Below, piece after piece: positions 41,444-49,525 of a DNA stretch of 64,000 bases. Origin of the DNA: Micromonosporaceae bacterium KJ-029 (GTDB lineage Bacteria; Actinomycetota; Actinomycetes; Mycobacteriales; Micromonosporaceae); assembly GCA_005402585.1 (NCBI GenBank), contig BIFP01000051.1, positions 248,001 to 312,000 on the forward strand, in the 5' to 3' direction. Within the stretch, counting starts at the first letter, position 1. The number at the start of each line of letters is the position of its first letter. A model generated the notes under the pieces. That model had not been told where the DNA came from. It saw only the letters and a program-made list of their open reading frames with translations, and searched no databases. A program made the position numbers and the translations under genes.

Positions 41444-41490
41444 ACCGGCTCCGGTTCCACGGCAACGCGGAACCGGAGCCGGTTTTGTTC
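41444..41490 (+). terminator. Rho-independent terminator after copy B
   Basis: ACCGGCTCCGGTTCC (41444-41458) pairs exactly with GGAACCGGAGCCGGT (41469-41483), followed by TTTTGTT. It separates copy B from the convergent histidine phosphatase gene. Confidence 0.85.
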
Positions 41491-42094
41491 AGTGCCGAGC
41501 CGTCGACTCGGTCTCGACGGGCAGGGGAGCGGGCTGGTTCCACCGGAGGATGACCCGCCGCCCGTGTTCCTGGCCGAGCAGGCTGAGGGTGGCGGTGTCC
41601 AGGCGGAGCAGTCCGCCGGCCGAGGGTGGCAGGGCGATCCACCGGGCGGCCAGCACGCGCATCGAGTGGGCGTGCCCGACCAGGGCGACGGTGCCCCGGT
41701 CGAGCAGTGGATGCAGCTTGGTGAGCAGCCGGTCGAGACGCTCACCGACCTGACTGGGGGACTCCCCGCCCGGGCAGCCGTCGGACCAGAGGCTCCAACT
41801 GGGATGCTCGTCGTGGATCTCGGCGGTGGTGCGTCCCTCGTACTCGCCGTAGTTCCATTCGGCCAGGTCCTCGTCGGTGCCGGTGACGGTGAGCCCGGCG
41901 AGCTGGGCGGTACGCAGCGCCCGGTTGCGCGGGCTGGTCAGCACCGCGACGAACCGTTGTCCGGCGAGGGCGGAACCGAGCGTGCGTGCCTGTCGTTCAC
42001 CGTCGGGGGTCAGTTCCAGATCGGTGTACGAGGTGTGCCGGCGACTGGCGCTCCAGGTCGTCTCACCGTGCCGGATCAGCAGGATCTGTCCCAT
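41489..42094 (-). CDS. Histidine phosphatase superfamily protein (phosphoglycerate mutase-like)
   Basis: 201 aa. It has the phospho-acceptor motif LLIRHGETTWS at the N-terminus, TSPRNRALRTAQ, LAEWNYGEYEGRTTAEI and the second catalytic His in VALVGHAHSMRVLA. It dephosphorylates small phosphoesters or acts as a broad phosphatase; the substrate is not defined. ATG 42094. Its 3' end abuts the terminator of the wall-polymer island. Confidence 0.92.
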   Translation of the reverse strand: MGQILLIRHGETTWSASRRHTSYTDLELTPDGERQARTLGSALAGQRFVAVLTSPRNRALRTAQLAGLTVTGTDEDLAEWNYGEYEGRTTAEIHDEHPSWSLWSDGCPGGESPSQVGERLDRLLTKLHPLLDRGTVALVGHAHSMRVLAARWIALPPSAGGLLRLDTATLSLLGQEHGRRVILRWNQPAPLPVETESTARH

Positions 42095-42174
42095 CCGTCC
42101 AGTTAACCAGTCCCGACTTCGCGCCGTTCACCTAGCTTCCTAGGACGCCTTACGCGATGTGAGCACCACCATGG

Positions 42175-42199
42175 GTTTTGATCAGCCGGTCAGGGGCAC
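42175..42199 (+). promoter_or_regulatory. Possible sigma-B-type promoter of the CsbD gene
   Basis: GTTT (42175-42178), 15 bp, then GGGCAC (42194-42199) loosely fits the Streptomyces general-stress consensus GnnT-N14-16-GGGTA(C/T), with one mismatch in the -10. It lies 52 bp upstream of the CsbD start. CsbD-type genes are classic sigma-B targets in Bacillus. Confidence 0.3.
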
Positions 42200-42250
42200 A
42201 CCGCAAAAGAGGGGCACTGACGGCCCCGCCGGCGGAGCAGAGGAGGCGAC

Positions 42251-42445
42251 ATGAGCTTCACCGACAAGGCGAAGAACAAGACTCAGGAAATGACCGGCGC
42301 CGCTCAGGAGCGCATCGGCGACATGACCGACAACGAGCGGATGCGGGCCGAGGGCGCCACCAAGCAGAGTGAGGCCCGGGCGCGGCAGGCCGGCGAGAAT
42401 ATGAAGGCCGCCGGGCGTAACGCCAAGGACGCCTTCACGAAGTGA
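42251..42445 (+). CDS. CsbD-family stress protein
   Basis: 64 aa, MSFTDKAKNKTQEMTGAAQE and a highly charged, Gly/Ala-rich continuation with no Cys, no Trp and no membrane segment. This matches CsbD-like general stress proteins, whose molecular function is unknown. AGAGGAGG lies just upstream of ATG 42251. A strong terminator follows immediately (42452-42490), so it is monocistronic. Confidence 0.92.
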   Translation: MSFTDKAKNKTQEMTGAAQERIGDMTDNERMRAEGATKQSEARARQAGENMKAAGRNAKDAFTK

Positions 42446-42451
42446 CCGCCT

Positions 42452-42490
42452 CGACTGGACGGGCCGGCTGTCAGCCGGCCCGTCCAGTCG
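42452..42490 (+). terminator. 18-bp perfect hairpin after the CsbD gene
   Basis: CGACTGGACGGGCCGGCT (42452-42469) is exactly complementary to 42473-42490 with a 3-nt loop. No long U-tract follows, as is common in actinobacteria. Confidence 0.8.
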
Positions 42491-42575
42491 TGCAGGCCCG
42501 CTTCGGACGCGGTGGGAATCAGGCCGGCCTGGCGAGGGCGTGCGGACGCCGGCGGCCGGTGGGTGGTGGAAGCGG

Positions 42576-42613
42576 CGTCACCCCCGCACGCCGGGTTGGC
42601 GACGGGGGTGACG
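42576..42613 (-). terminator. Hairpin after kamA
   Basis: CGTCACCCCCG (42576-42586) pairs with CGGGGGTGACG (42603-42613), 11 bp with a 16-nt loop, 12 bp past the kamA stop on the minus strand. Confidence 0.65.
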
Positions 42614-42624
42614 GGTGGTACGGG

Positions 42625-44031
42625 TCAGTCGTCGCGGTGGGTCTGCCACCACCGCTGCCCGGCCTCGGGCAGGGTGTCGATCGGGTCGTAGTAGGCGTAG
42701 CGCTTGCTGAGCGCCTCCAGGTCGGCGGACTCGATGGAGGTGCGGTAGTTCTTGGTCCAGTAGGAGATGCCGCGCTCCCGGTCGTACTCGGTGATCATGT
42801 GGACCCAGCGCTTGCCGACGAAGGGCACGTCGCAGACGATCCGTGGGGTGGCGTAGCCGGGCAGGTAGCCCATGATGTCGTGCTGGAGCTGCTGGGCGTG
42901 CCAGACCGGAACCCGCCAGTGCTCGGCGTTGGGGATCATGTCGCACATGTAGAAGTAGTAGGGCAGGATGCCGGCCTCGCCCTGTAGCGCGAAGCAGAGG
43001 TCGAGCAGGTCGGTGGTGGTGGCGTTGACTCCGCGCATGAGGACACCCTGGTTGCGTACGTCGCGTACGCCGACGTCGAGGGCGGTCTGGGCGGCCTTGG
43101 CGACCAGCGGGGTGAGCGACTGGGCGTGGTTGACGTGGGTGTGGATGGCCAGGTTGACGCCGCGCCGGGCGGCGGTGCGGGCGACTCGTTCCAGGCCCTC
43201 GACGACGTCGGGCTGGAGCCAGTGCTGGGGCAGGCCCATGAGGGCCTTGGTGGCGAGCCGGATGTCGCGGATGGTCTCGATCTCCAGCAGCCGCATCAGG
43301 TACGACTCGAGGTTGCGCCAGGGCACGTTGGCTACGTCGCCGCCGGAGACGACGACGTCGCGGACGCCGGGGTGGGCCTTGAGGTAGCTGATGTGGGCGT
43401 CGTACCGGTCGACCGGCTTGAGGGTGAGCTTGAGCTTGTCGACGGCGGGGGTGGAGTTGCCGACCAGGTCCATCCGGGTGCAGTGCCCGCAGTACTGGGG
43501 GCAGGTGGAGAGCAGTTCGGCGAGGACTTTGGTGGGGTAGCGGTGGGTGAGGCCCTCGGCGACCCACATGTCGTGTTCGTGTAGTGAGTCGCGGCTGGCG
43601 TACGGGTGGGACGGCCAGTCGGTGCGCCGGTCGGAGGCGACCGGGATCATGTAGCGCCGGATCGGGTCGGCGAGGAACGCCTCGGTGGTGAGTGGGGCGA
43701 ACGGCACCATCGTGTTGATCATTTGCGGCGGTACCAGCATCGACATGGTCGCCAGGGCGCGCTGGTCGGCTTCGAGGTCGGCGTAGAAGGTCTCGTCGAC
43801 GGTGTCTCCGAGCACGGTGCGCAGCTGCTTGATGTTCTTGACGCAGTTGACGCGCTGCCACTGGGCGTTCTCCCACTGGTCGCGGGTGACGTGGCGCCAG
43901 CCGGGGAAGCGGGTCCAGTCGGGCTCGACGAGCGGGTTGCGGCGGTATTCGTACGGCTGGCCGGTGAGCATGTTGTCGGGGGCCGGCTGGGGTGCCGGGA
44001 TGGTCTGCACCGGCGGTTGGGTCTGGGTCAC
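42625..44031 (-). CDS. kamA: Lysine 2,3-aminomutase
   Basis: 468 aa radical-SAM, PLP-dependent enzyme. The [4Fe-4S] motif is CPQYCGHC (CxxxCxxC, around residue 180). KamA landmarks are DVVVSGGDVANVPW, HTHVNHAQSLTPL, GVRDVRNQGVLMRGVN and the PLP-domain end. It converts L-lysine to L-beta-lysine. It starts at GTG 44031 with AGAGGAGGGG upstream. It is divergent from kdd across a 159-bp gap; the next four enzymes of the lysine fermentation route are on the other strand. Oxygen-sensitive chemistry in a presumed aerobe is notable. Confidence 0.93.
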   Translation of the reverse strand: MTQTQPPVQTIPAPQPAPDNMLTGQPYEYRRNPLVEPDWTRFPGWRHVTRDQWENAQWQRVNCVKNIKQLRTVLGDTVDETFYADLEADQRALATMSMLVPPQMINTMVPFAPLTTEAFLADPIRRYMIPVASDRRTDWPSHPYASRDSLHEHDMWVAEGLTHRYPTKVLAELLSTCPQYCGHCTRMDLVGNSTPAVDKLKLTLKPVDRYDAHISYLKAHPGVRDVVVSGGDVANVPWRNLESYLMRLLEIETIRDIRLATKALMGLPQHWLQPDVVEGLERVARTAARRGVNLAIHTHVNHAQSLTPLVAKAAQTALDVGVRDVRNQGVLMRGVNATTTDLLDLCFALQGEAGILPYYFYMCDMIPNAEHWRVPVWHAQQLQHDIMGYLPGYATPRIVCDVPFVGKRWVHMITEYDRERGISYWTKNYRTSIESADLEALSKRYAYYDPIDTLPEAGQRWWQTHRDD

Positions 44032-44190
44032 GGCCCCTCCTCTGGTTTGCTGGGGTGTTCGGCGGACCTGGGTGATCAGCGGATCGCAAGGCTACTGGAA
44101 AATATCCGGTGAAGAAATTAGTCTGCCGGAAGTTTTCCCGCCACGCGAGTCCAGGTCAGGGCTTCGGGCGGCCGAACAGGGGAGGTCGGC

Positions 44191-45252
44191 GTGACGTCAC
44201 CGGTGGGTCTGCACCGTGTCGTGGAACCGGCGGGTGTGCTGCCACAGGCCGCCTGGCGGTTGGACGCGCGGCGGGAGATCGCGCCCAACGAGGTGCGGAT
44301 CCGGGTCGAGCGGCTGAACCTGGACGCGGCGAGCTTCCGGCAGTTGTGGGAGAAGCACGGCGGTGACGGCGACGCGGTTCGCGCCGAGGTCCTCGACATC
44401 ATCTCGACGCGGGGGAAGATGCAGAACCCGGTCACCGGGTCGGGCGGCATGTTGATCGGCACGGTCGAGGAGACCGGCCGCCGCTCCCCGTTGGGGCTCA
44501 AGCCCGGTGAGCGGGTTGCCACGCTGGTGTCGCTGACGCTGACCCCGCTGGTGGTGACCGACGGGCTGGCCCGTTGGGACGGGCGCAGTGAGCAGGTGCC
44601 CTGCGACGGGTGGGCGATCCTGTTCGCCCGGTCGATCGCGGCGGTGCTGCCGGAGGATCTGGATCCGCAGCTGTCCCTGGCGGTGCTGGACGTGTGCGGG
44701 GCGCCGGCGTTGACCGCCCGGGTGGTGTCGCGGTACGTGGCCGAGCGGGCGGCGCAGCCGGGGGCTGGGCCGGTCACGGTGGCGGTGATCGGCGGTGCGG
44801 GCAAGAGCGGTTCGCTGTCGCTGGCGGCGGCGCGGCGGGCGGGTGCGGGTCGTACGGTCGGGGTGGTGCCGGTGGCCGCGGAGCGGGACGCGCTGGTGGC
44901 GGCGGGCCTGGCCGACGCGGTGGTGCTGGCCGATGCCCGGGATCCGGTGGCGTTGTCGACGGCGGTGACCTCGGCGCTGGGTGTCCCGGCGGACGTGACG
45001 GTGGTCTGCGTGGACGTGCCGGGCTGCGAGCACGGCGCGGTGCTGGCGACCGCGGACGGCGGCACGGTGATCTTCTTCTCGATGGCGACGAGTTTCGCGG
45101 CGGCGGCGTTGGGTGCGGAGGGCCTGGCGGCGGACGTGACGATGCTGGTCGGTAACGGGTACGTGCCGGGGCACGCGGAGCTGGCGTTGGGGTTGTTGCG
45201 CGGCGAGCCGGGGGTGCGTGGTCTTTTCGAGGCGCGGCTGGCGGCAGACTGA
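44191..45252 (+). CDS. kdd: L-erythro-3,5-diaminohexanoate dehydrogenase
   Basis: 353 aa. An N-terminal catalytic half with LDIISTRGKMQNPVTGSGGMLIG (typical Kdd block) is followed by a Rossmann half with VAVIGGAGKSGSLSLAAARRAG. It oxidatively deaminates 3,5-diaminohexanoate to 5-amino-3-oxohexanoate. It starts at GTG 44191 behind GGGGAGG (44179-44185) and heads a six-gene run ending at 50853. Confidence 0.9.
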   Translation: MTSPVGLHRVVEPAGVLPQAAWRLDARREIAPNEVRIRVERLNLDAASFRQLWEKHGGDGDAVRAEVLDIISTRGKMQNPVTGSGGMLIGTVEETGRRSPLGLKPGERVATLVSLTLTPLVVTDGLARWDGRSEQVPCDGWAILFARSIAAVLPEDLDPQLSLAVLDVCGAPALTARVVSRYVAERAAQPGAGPVTVAVIGGAGKSGSLSLAAARRAGAGRTVGVVPVAAERDALVAAGLADAVVLADARDPVALSTAVTSALGVPADVTVVCVDVPGCEHGAVLATADGGTVIFFSMATSFAAAALGAEGLAADVTMLVGNGYVPGHAELALGLLRGEPGVRGLFEARLAAD

Positions 45253-45256
45253 GGCC

Positions 45257-46825
45257 ATGACGAACAACCCCTCGACGTTGTACCGCGGTGGAGTGCTGCA
45301 CTGTCCGGCGGATCCGTCCGCGACGGCCTTGTTGGTCCGGGACGGGCGGATTGCCTGGTTGGGTGCGGGCGCGGACGCCCCGGCCGCGGATCGGGTGGTG
45401 GAGCTGGACGGGGCGTTGGTGACGCCGGCGTTCGTGGACGCGCACGTGCATGTCAGTGACACCGGGTTGGCGTTGTCGGGGCTGGACCTGTCCGGGGTGC
45501 GGTCGGCGGGTGAGCTGCTGGACGCGGTGGCGGCGTTCGCGGCGGGGCTGCCGGTGGACGCGGTGGTGCTGGGGCACGGCTGGGACGAGTCGACGTGGTC
45601 GGTGTCGCGGCCGCCGGGTGCGGCGGAGTTGGGGCGGGCGGCCGGTGGGCGGCGGGTGTACCTGTCGCAGGCGTCGATCCATTCGGCGTTGGTGTCGTCG
45701 GCGTTGCTGGCGGCGTGTCCGGAGGCGGTGGCGGCGCCGGGGTACGACGAGTCGGGGTGGCTGCGGCGGGACGCGCACCATGTGGTGCGGGCGGTGGCGC
45801 GGGCCTCGGTGACGCGGGCGCAGCGGGTGGCGGCGCAGCGGGTGGCTCTGGGGCGCGCGGCGTCGTTGGGGATCGCGGCGGTGCACGAGTGTGGTGGGCC
45901 GGAGATCTCCGACGAGGAGGATTTCACCGGCCTGTTGTCGATCTCCGGGGTGGGGGTGCCGGAGGTGTACGGGTACTGGGGTGAGTTGGGCGGTGCGGCG
46001 CGGGCGCGGGAGCTGGGTGCGGTGGGCGCCGGTGGGGATCTGTTCGCCGACGGGGCGTTGGGGTCGCGTACGGCGCATGTGTCGCGGGCGTACGCGGACG
46101 GTGCCGGGTGTGGTCACGGTTATCTGAGCGCGGAGCAGGTGCGTGATCATCTGCTGGACTGTGCGGCGCACGGGATGCAGGGCGGGTTCCACGCGATCGG
46201 GGACGCGGCGATCTCGACGGTGCTGGAGGGTTTCGCGGCGGCGGCGGAGAAGCTCGGCACGGATCGGGTGCGGGCGGCGCGGCACCGGGTGGAGCACGCG
46301 GAGATCATGGATCGGCGGTTGATCGCCGGGTTCGTGGAGTACGGGGTGGTGGCGTCGATGCAGCCGGCGTTCGACCGGTTGTGGGGTGGCGCGGGTCGGA
46401 TGTACGAGGCGCGGCTGGGGTTGGATCGGTCGCTGGCGTCGAACCCGATGGGGGCGATGCACGCGGTGGGTGTGACGTTGGCGTTCGGTTCTGATTCGCC
46501 GGTGACGCCGCTGGACCCGTGGGGGTCGGTGCGGGCGGCGGTGGCGCATCACAACCCGGTGCAGCGGATGAGCGTGCGGGCGGCGTTCGCGGCGCACACT
46601 CGGGGCGGGTGGCGGGCGGTGCACCTGGACAGCGACGGGGTGCTGGCGTTGGGGGCGCCTGCGACGTTCGCGGTGTGGTCCAGCCCGGCCGGGGTGGACC
46701 GGGGCCTTCCGGTGTTGCAGGCCGAGGATCCGGAGGCGCGGGGTGCGGATGATCCGACGCCGTTGCCGGTGTGCCGGGCCACGGTGCTGCGCGGTGAGGT
46801 GATCTATGAGGAAGGTAGTGCGTGA
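45257..46825 (+). CDS. Amidohydrolase (YtcJ-like, Amidohydro_3)
   Basis: 522 aa. Metal-site motifs are FVDAHVHVSDTG near the N-terminus, LGHGWDESTWS, HECGGPEIS, ADGALGSRTAHVS, HAIGDAAISTVLEGF and ALASDSPVTPLDP-like end (FGSDSPVTPLDPW). The family hydrolyses C-N bonds in ring or open amides. It is embedded in the lysine cluster, 4 nt after kdd and overlapping kamD, a position held in fermenters by the 3-keto-5-aminohexanoate cleavage gene. It could open a lactam or dihydropyrrole formed from 5-amino-3-oxohexanoate, but this is inference. Confidence 0.85.
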   Translation: MTNNPSTLYRGGVLHCPADPSATALLVRDGRIAWLGAGADAPAADRVVELDGALVTPAFVDAHVHVSDTGLALSGLDLSGVRSAGELLDAVAAFAAGLPVDAVVLGHGWDESTWSVSRPPGAAELGRAAGGRRVYLSQASIHSALVSSALLAACPEAVAAPGYDESGWLRRDAHHVVRAVARASVTRAQRVAAQRVALGRAASLGIAAVHECGGPEISDEEDFTGLLSISGVGVPEVYGYWGELGGAARARELGAVGAGGDLFADGALGSRTAHVSRAYADGAGCGHGYLSAEQVRDHLLDCAAHGMQGGFHAIGDAAISTVLEGFAAAAEKLGTDRVRAARHRVEHAEIMDRRLIAGFVEYGVVASMQPAFDRLWGGAGRMYEARLGLDRSLASNPMGAMHAVGVTLAFGSDSPVTPLDPWGSVRAAVAHHNPVQRMSVRAAFAAHTRGGWRAVHLDSDGVLALGAPATFAVWSSPAGVDRGLPVLQAEDPEARGADDPTPLPVCRATVLRGEVIYEEGSA

Positions 46826-48378
46826 GCGGCAAGCTTGAGCTGGACCCGGCGCTGGTGGTGCGGGCGCGGGAGTTGGCGCGCCGGGCCGGGCAGCCGGTGG
46901 TGGATCTGGCGCGTAGTCACACCACGGTGTCGGTGGAGCGGGCGGTGCTGCGGCTGGCCGGGGTGACCGGTGCGGACCCGGACGGTATCCCGTGGGTGAA
47001 CCGTCTGGTGGACGCGGTGGTCGCGGACGTGGGGCTGGGGCACGGGGTGGCCGTGCCGGTGTTCGACGCGCTCGTGCGGGAGCAGATTAGTGATGTGACG
47101 TTGCTGGCGCAGAAGGCGGCGGCCGGCTCGGTGCGGTTCGTCCATCCGACCGGTAAGGCGGCCACCGCCGCGCGGAGGGCGGCCCGCCGCGCGGTGGCCG
47201 TGGGGGTCCGGCAGGTCGACCGGCGGCGCGCGGAGCGGGATCGTCTGGTGAAGCGGTACGGGGATCCGGCGCAGCGGCCGTGGATTTATCTGATCGTGGC
47301 GACGGGGGACATCTACGAGGACATTCCGCAGGCGCAGGCGGCGGCGCGGGCGGGTGCCGATGTGATCGCGGTGATCCGGTCGACGGGTCAGTCGCTGTTG
47401 GACTATGTGCCGGAGGGGGCGACTCGGGAGGGGTTCGCCGGTACGTACGCGACGCAGGAGAATTTCCGGCTGATGCGGGCGGCGTTGGATGAGTCGTCGC
47501 GGGAGTTGGGTCGGTATGTGCGGCTGACGAACTATGCGTCGGGGTTGTGCATGCCGGAGATGGCCACGCTCGCGGGTCTGGAGCGGCTGGACATGATGCT
47601 CAACGACTCGATGTACGGGATTCTGTTTCGCGACATCAACCCGATCCGTACGTTCGTGGATCAGCGGTTCTCCCGGCAGGTGCACGCGCGGGCGGGGATC
47701 ATCATCAACACCGGTGAGGACAACTACCTGACGACCGCCGACGCGGTGGACGAGGCGCACACGGTGACGGTGTCGCAGCTGCTGAACGAGTATTTCGCGC
47801 ATGAGGCGGGGTTGGCGGACTGGCAGTTGGGGTTGGGGCACGCGTTCGAGATCAATCCGGATGTGCCGGAGTCGTTCCGGTTGGAGTTGGCGCACGCGTT
47901 GCTGGCCCGGGAGTTGTTTCCGGAGGCGCCGTTGAAGTGGATGCCGCCGACGAAGCACATGACTGGTGACGTGTTCCGGGGCAACCTGCTGGACGGGTTC
48001 TTCAACCTGGCGGGCGCGATGACCGGGCAGGGGATTCTGTTGGTGGGGATGATGACCGAGGCGGTGGTGACGCCGTGGTTGTCGGACCGGGACATCGCCC
48101 TGCAGAACGTCCGGTACGTGCTGGGTGCGGCCGGTGGGTTGCACGAGGATTTCGTGCCGGCGCCGGGTGGGTTCATCCAGCAGCGGGCGCACCGGGTGCT
48201 GGGTGAGGCGGTCGATCTGCTGGAGCGGATCGGTGACCAGTCGTTGTTGACCGCGATCGCCGAGGGCACTTTCGGGATCATGAAGCGGCCGGCGGATCGG
48301 GGTAAGGGCCTGGACGGGGTGGCGCGGCACGAGGCCGACTACTACAACCCGGCCACGGAGATCCTGGAGGCGGCATGA
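46822..48378 (+). CDS. kamD: Beta-lysine 5,6-aminomutase alpha subunit
   Basis: 518 aa, close to the 516 aa of the clostridial subunit as I recall. Features are a TIM-barrel type core with IYLIVATGDIYEDIPQAQAAARAGADVIAVIRSTGQSLLDYVPEG, NEYFAHEAGLADWQLGLGHAFEINP and MPPTKHMTGD, all typical of KamD. With KamE it uses adenosylcobalamin and PLP to shift the terminal amino group of beta-lysine. GTG 46822 overlaps the amidohydrolase stop. Confidence 0.92.
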   Translation: MSGKLELDPALVVRARELARRAGQPVVDLARSHTTVSVERAVLRLAGVTGADPDGIPWVNRLVDAVVADVGLGHGVAVPVFDALVREQISDVTLLAQKAAAGSVRFVHPTGKAATAARRAARRAVAVGVRQVDRRRAERDRLVKRYGDPAQRPWIYLIVATGDIYEDIPQAQAAARAGADVIAVIRSTGQSLLDYVPEGATREGFAGTYATQENFRLMRAALDESSRELGRYVRLTNYASGLCMPEMATLAGLERLDMMLNDSMYGILFRDINPIRTFVDQRFSRQVHARAGIIINTGEDNYLTTADAVDEAHTVTVSQLLNEYFAHEAGLADWQLGLGHAFEINPDVPESFRLELAHALLARELFPEAPLKWMPPTKHMTGDVFRGNLLDGFFNLAGAMTGQGILLVGMMTEAVVTPWLSDRDIALQNVRYVLGAAGGLHEDFVPAPGGFIQQRAHRVLGEAVDLLERIGDQSLLTAIAEGTFGIMKRPADRGKGLDGVARHEADYYNPATEILEAA

Positions 48379-49136
48379 CCACGGCGGAGCGGAAGATTGT
48401 CCGGCCGTACGGGGACACCACCGGTGACGGCATGGTGCAGGTGTCGTTCACGTTGCCGGTGCCGCACGACAAGCGGGCCGAGGGTGCGGCGGTCCAGTTG
48501 GCGAACCGGATGGGTATCGACCCGGCGATGCTGGTGCACGCCAAGCAGATGGGGGACGGGTTCACCTTCTTCGTGGTGTACGGGCGGGTGAATCATCTGG
48601 TGGACCTGTCGGCGGTGCAGGTGGTGGAGCGGGACTTTCCGCTGCTGAGCGCCAAGGAGGTCAACGCGGTGGTGAAGCGGCGGTTGCGCCGCAAGCTGTC
48701 GGTGGTGGGGGCGTGCATCGGCACGGACGCGCACACGGTGGGTATCGACGCGATCCTCAACGTCAAGGGCATCGCCGGTGAGAAGGGCCTGGAGTACTAC
48801 CGGGAGTTGTCGGTGACCAATCTGGGTGCGCAGGTGAGCGTGCCGGAGTTGGTGGAGGCGGCGCGGGTGGCGCGGGCCGACGCGGTGTTGGTGTCGCAGG
48901 TGGTGACCCAGCGGGACGCGCATCTGCACAACACCCGGGAGATGTCGGCGGCGTTCCGGGAGGCGATGCCGGCGGGTCGGCGGCCGTTGCTGATCGTGGG
49001 TGGGCCGCGGTTCGACGAGACGCAGGCCGCCGAGTTGGGGGTGGATCGCATCTTCGGTCGGGGGACCACTCCGGGTGAGGTGGCGTCCTATCTGGTCCAT
49101 GCGTTGATCACGAGTAAGAAGGCGAAGGTGGCATGA
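48375..49136 (+). CDS. kamE: Beta-lysine 5,6-aminomutase beta subunit, B12-binding
   Basis: 253 aa. The base-off/His-on cobalamin motif DxHxxG is seen as D118, H120 and G123 in GTDAHTVGID, and GGPRFDETQAAELGVDRIFGRGTTP forms the nucleotide-tail pocket. An N-terminal dimerisation part (VQVSFTLPVPHDKRAEGAA) precedes it. Its ATG overlaps the kamD stop, and its stop overlaps the next start, indicating strict coupling. Confidence 0.93.
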   Translation: MTTAERKIVRPYGDTTGDGMVQVSFTLPVPHDKRAEGAAVQLANRMGIDPAMLVHAKQMGDGFTFFVVYGRVNHLVDLSAVQVVERDFPLLSAKEVNAVVKRRLRRKLSVVGACIGTDAHTVGIDAILNVKGIAGEKGLEYYRELSVTNLGAQVSVPELVEAARVARADAVLVSQVVTQRDAHLHNTREMSAAFREAMPAGRRPLLIVGGPRFDETQAAELGVDRIFGRGTTPGEVASYLVHALITSKKAKVA

Positions 49137-49525
49137 CCGATCAGCGGTTGGGTTTGACGGTGACGCATCGGCGGTACGTGCCGTACGGGCACGCGCACTA
49201 CGCGGGGAACCTGGTCGACGGGGCGTACGCGTTGGGCCTGTTCGGGGATGTGGCCACGGAGGTGTGTATCCGTACCGACGGTGACGAGGGGCTGTTCGCG
49301 TCGTACTCGGACGTGCAGTTCAAGGCGCCGATGAAGGCCGGTGACGTGCTGGAGGTGGTGGCGACGGTGACGCGGGTGGGTACCCGTAGCCGCACCGTCG
49401 ACTTCGAGGCCCGGGTGGTCTGCCGGGGTCGCCCGGATCGGGGCGAGTCGGCGGCGGAGGTTCTCGATCCGCCGATCGTGGCGGTGACCGCCACCGGCAC
49501 TGTGGTCGTACCCGCCGCGGCGTGA
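49133..49525 (+). CDS. kal: Hotdog-fold 3-aminobutyryl-CoA ammonia-lyase
   Basis: 130 aa single hotdog domain. VTHRRYVPYGHAHYAGNLVDGAYALGLFGDVATE has the hotdog helix with the G-D residues, then FASYSDVQFKAPMKAGDVLEVVATVTRVG. In lysine fermenters the homologue Kal removes ammonia from 3-aminobutyryl-CoA to give crotonyl-CoA. It lies between kamE and the MutL-like gene with ATGA/GTGA overlaps. A plain thioesterase is an alternative if the upstream cleavage step is absent. Confidence 0.8.
   Translation: MTDQRLGLTVTHRRYVPYGHAHYAGNLVDGAYALGLFGDVATEVCIRTDGDEGLFASYSDVQFKAPMKAGDVLEVVATVTRVGTRSRTVDFEARVVCRGRPDRGESAAEVLDPPIVAVTATGTVVVPAAA

Noticed and set aside
44774-46624. 616-aa minus-strand ORF opposite the amidohydrolase and kdd genes
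   Set aside because: Mirror of third-position GC bias; no start signal and no family resemblance.
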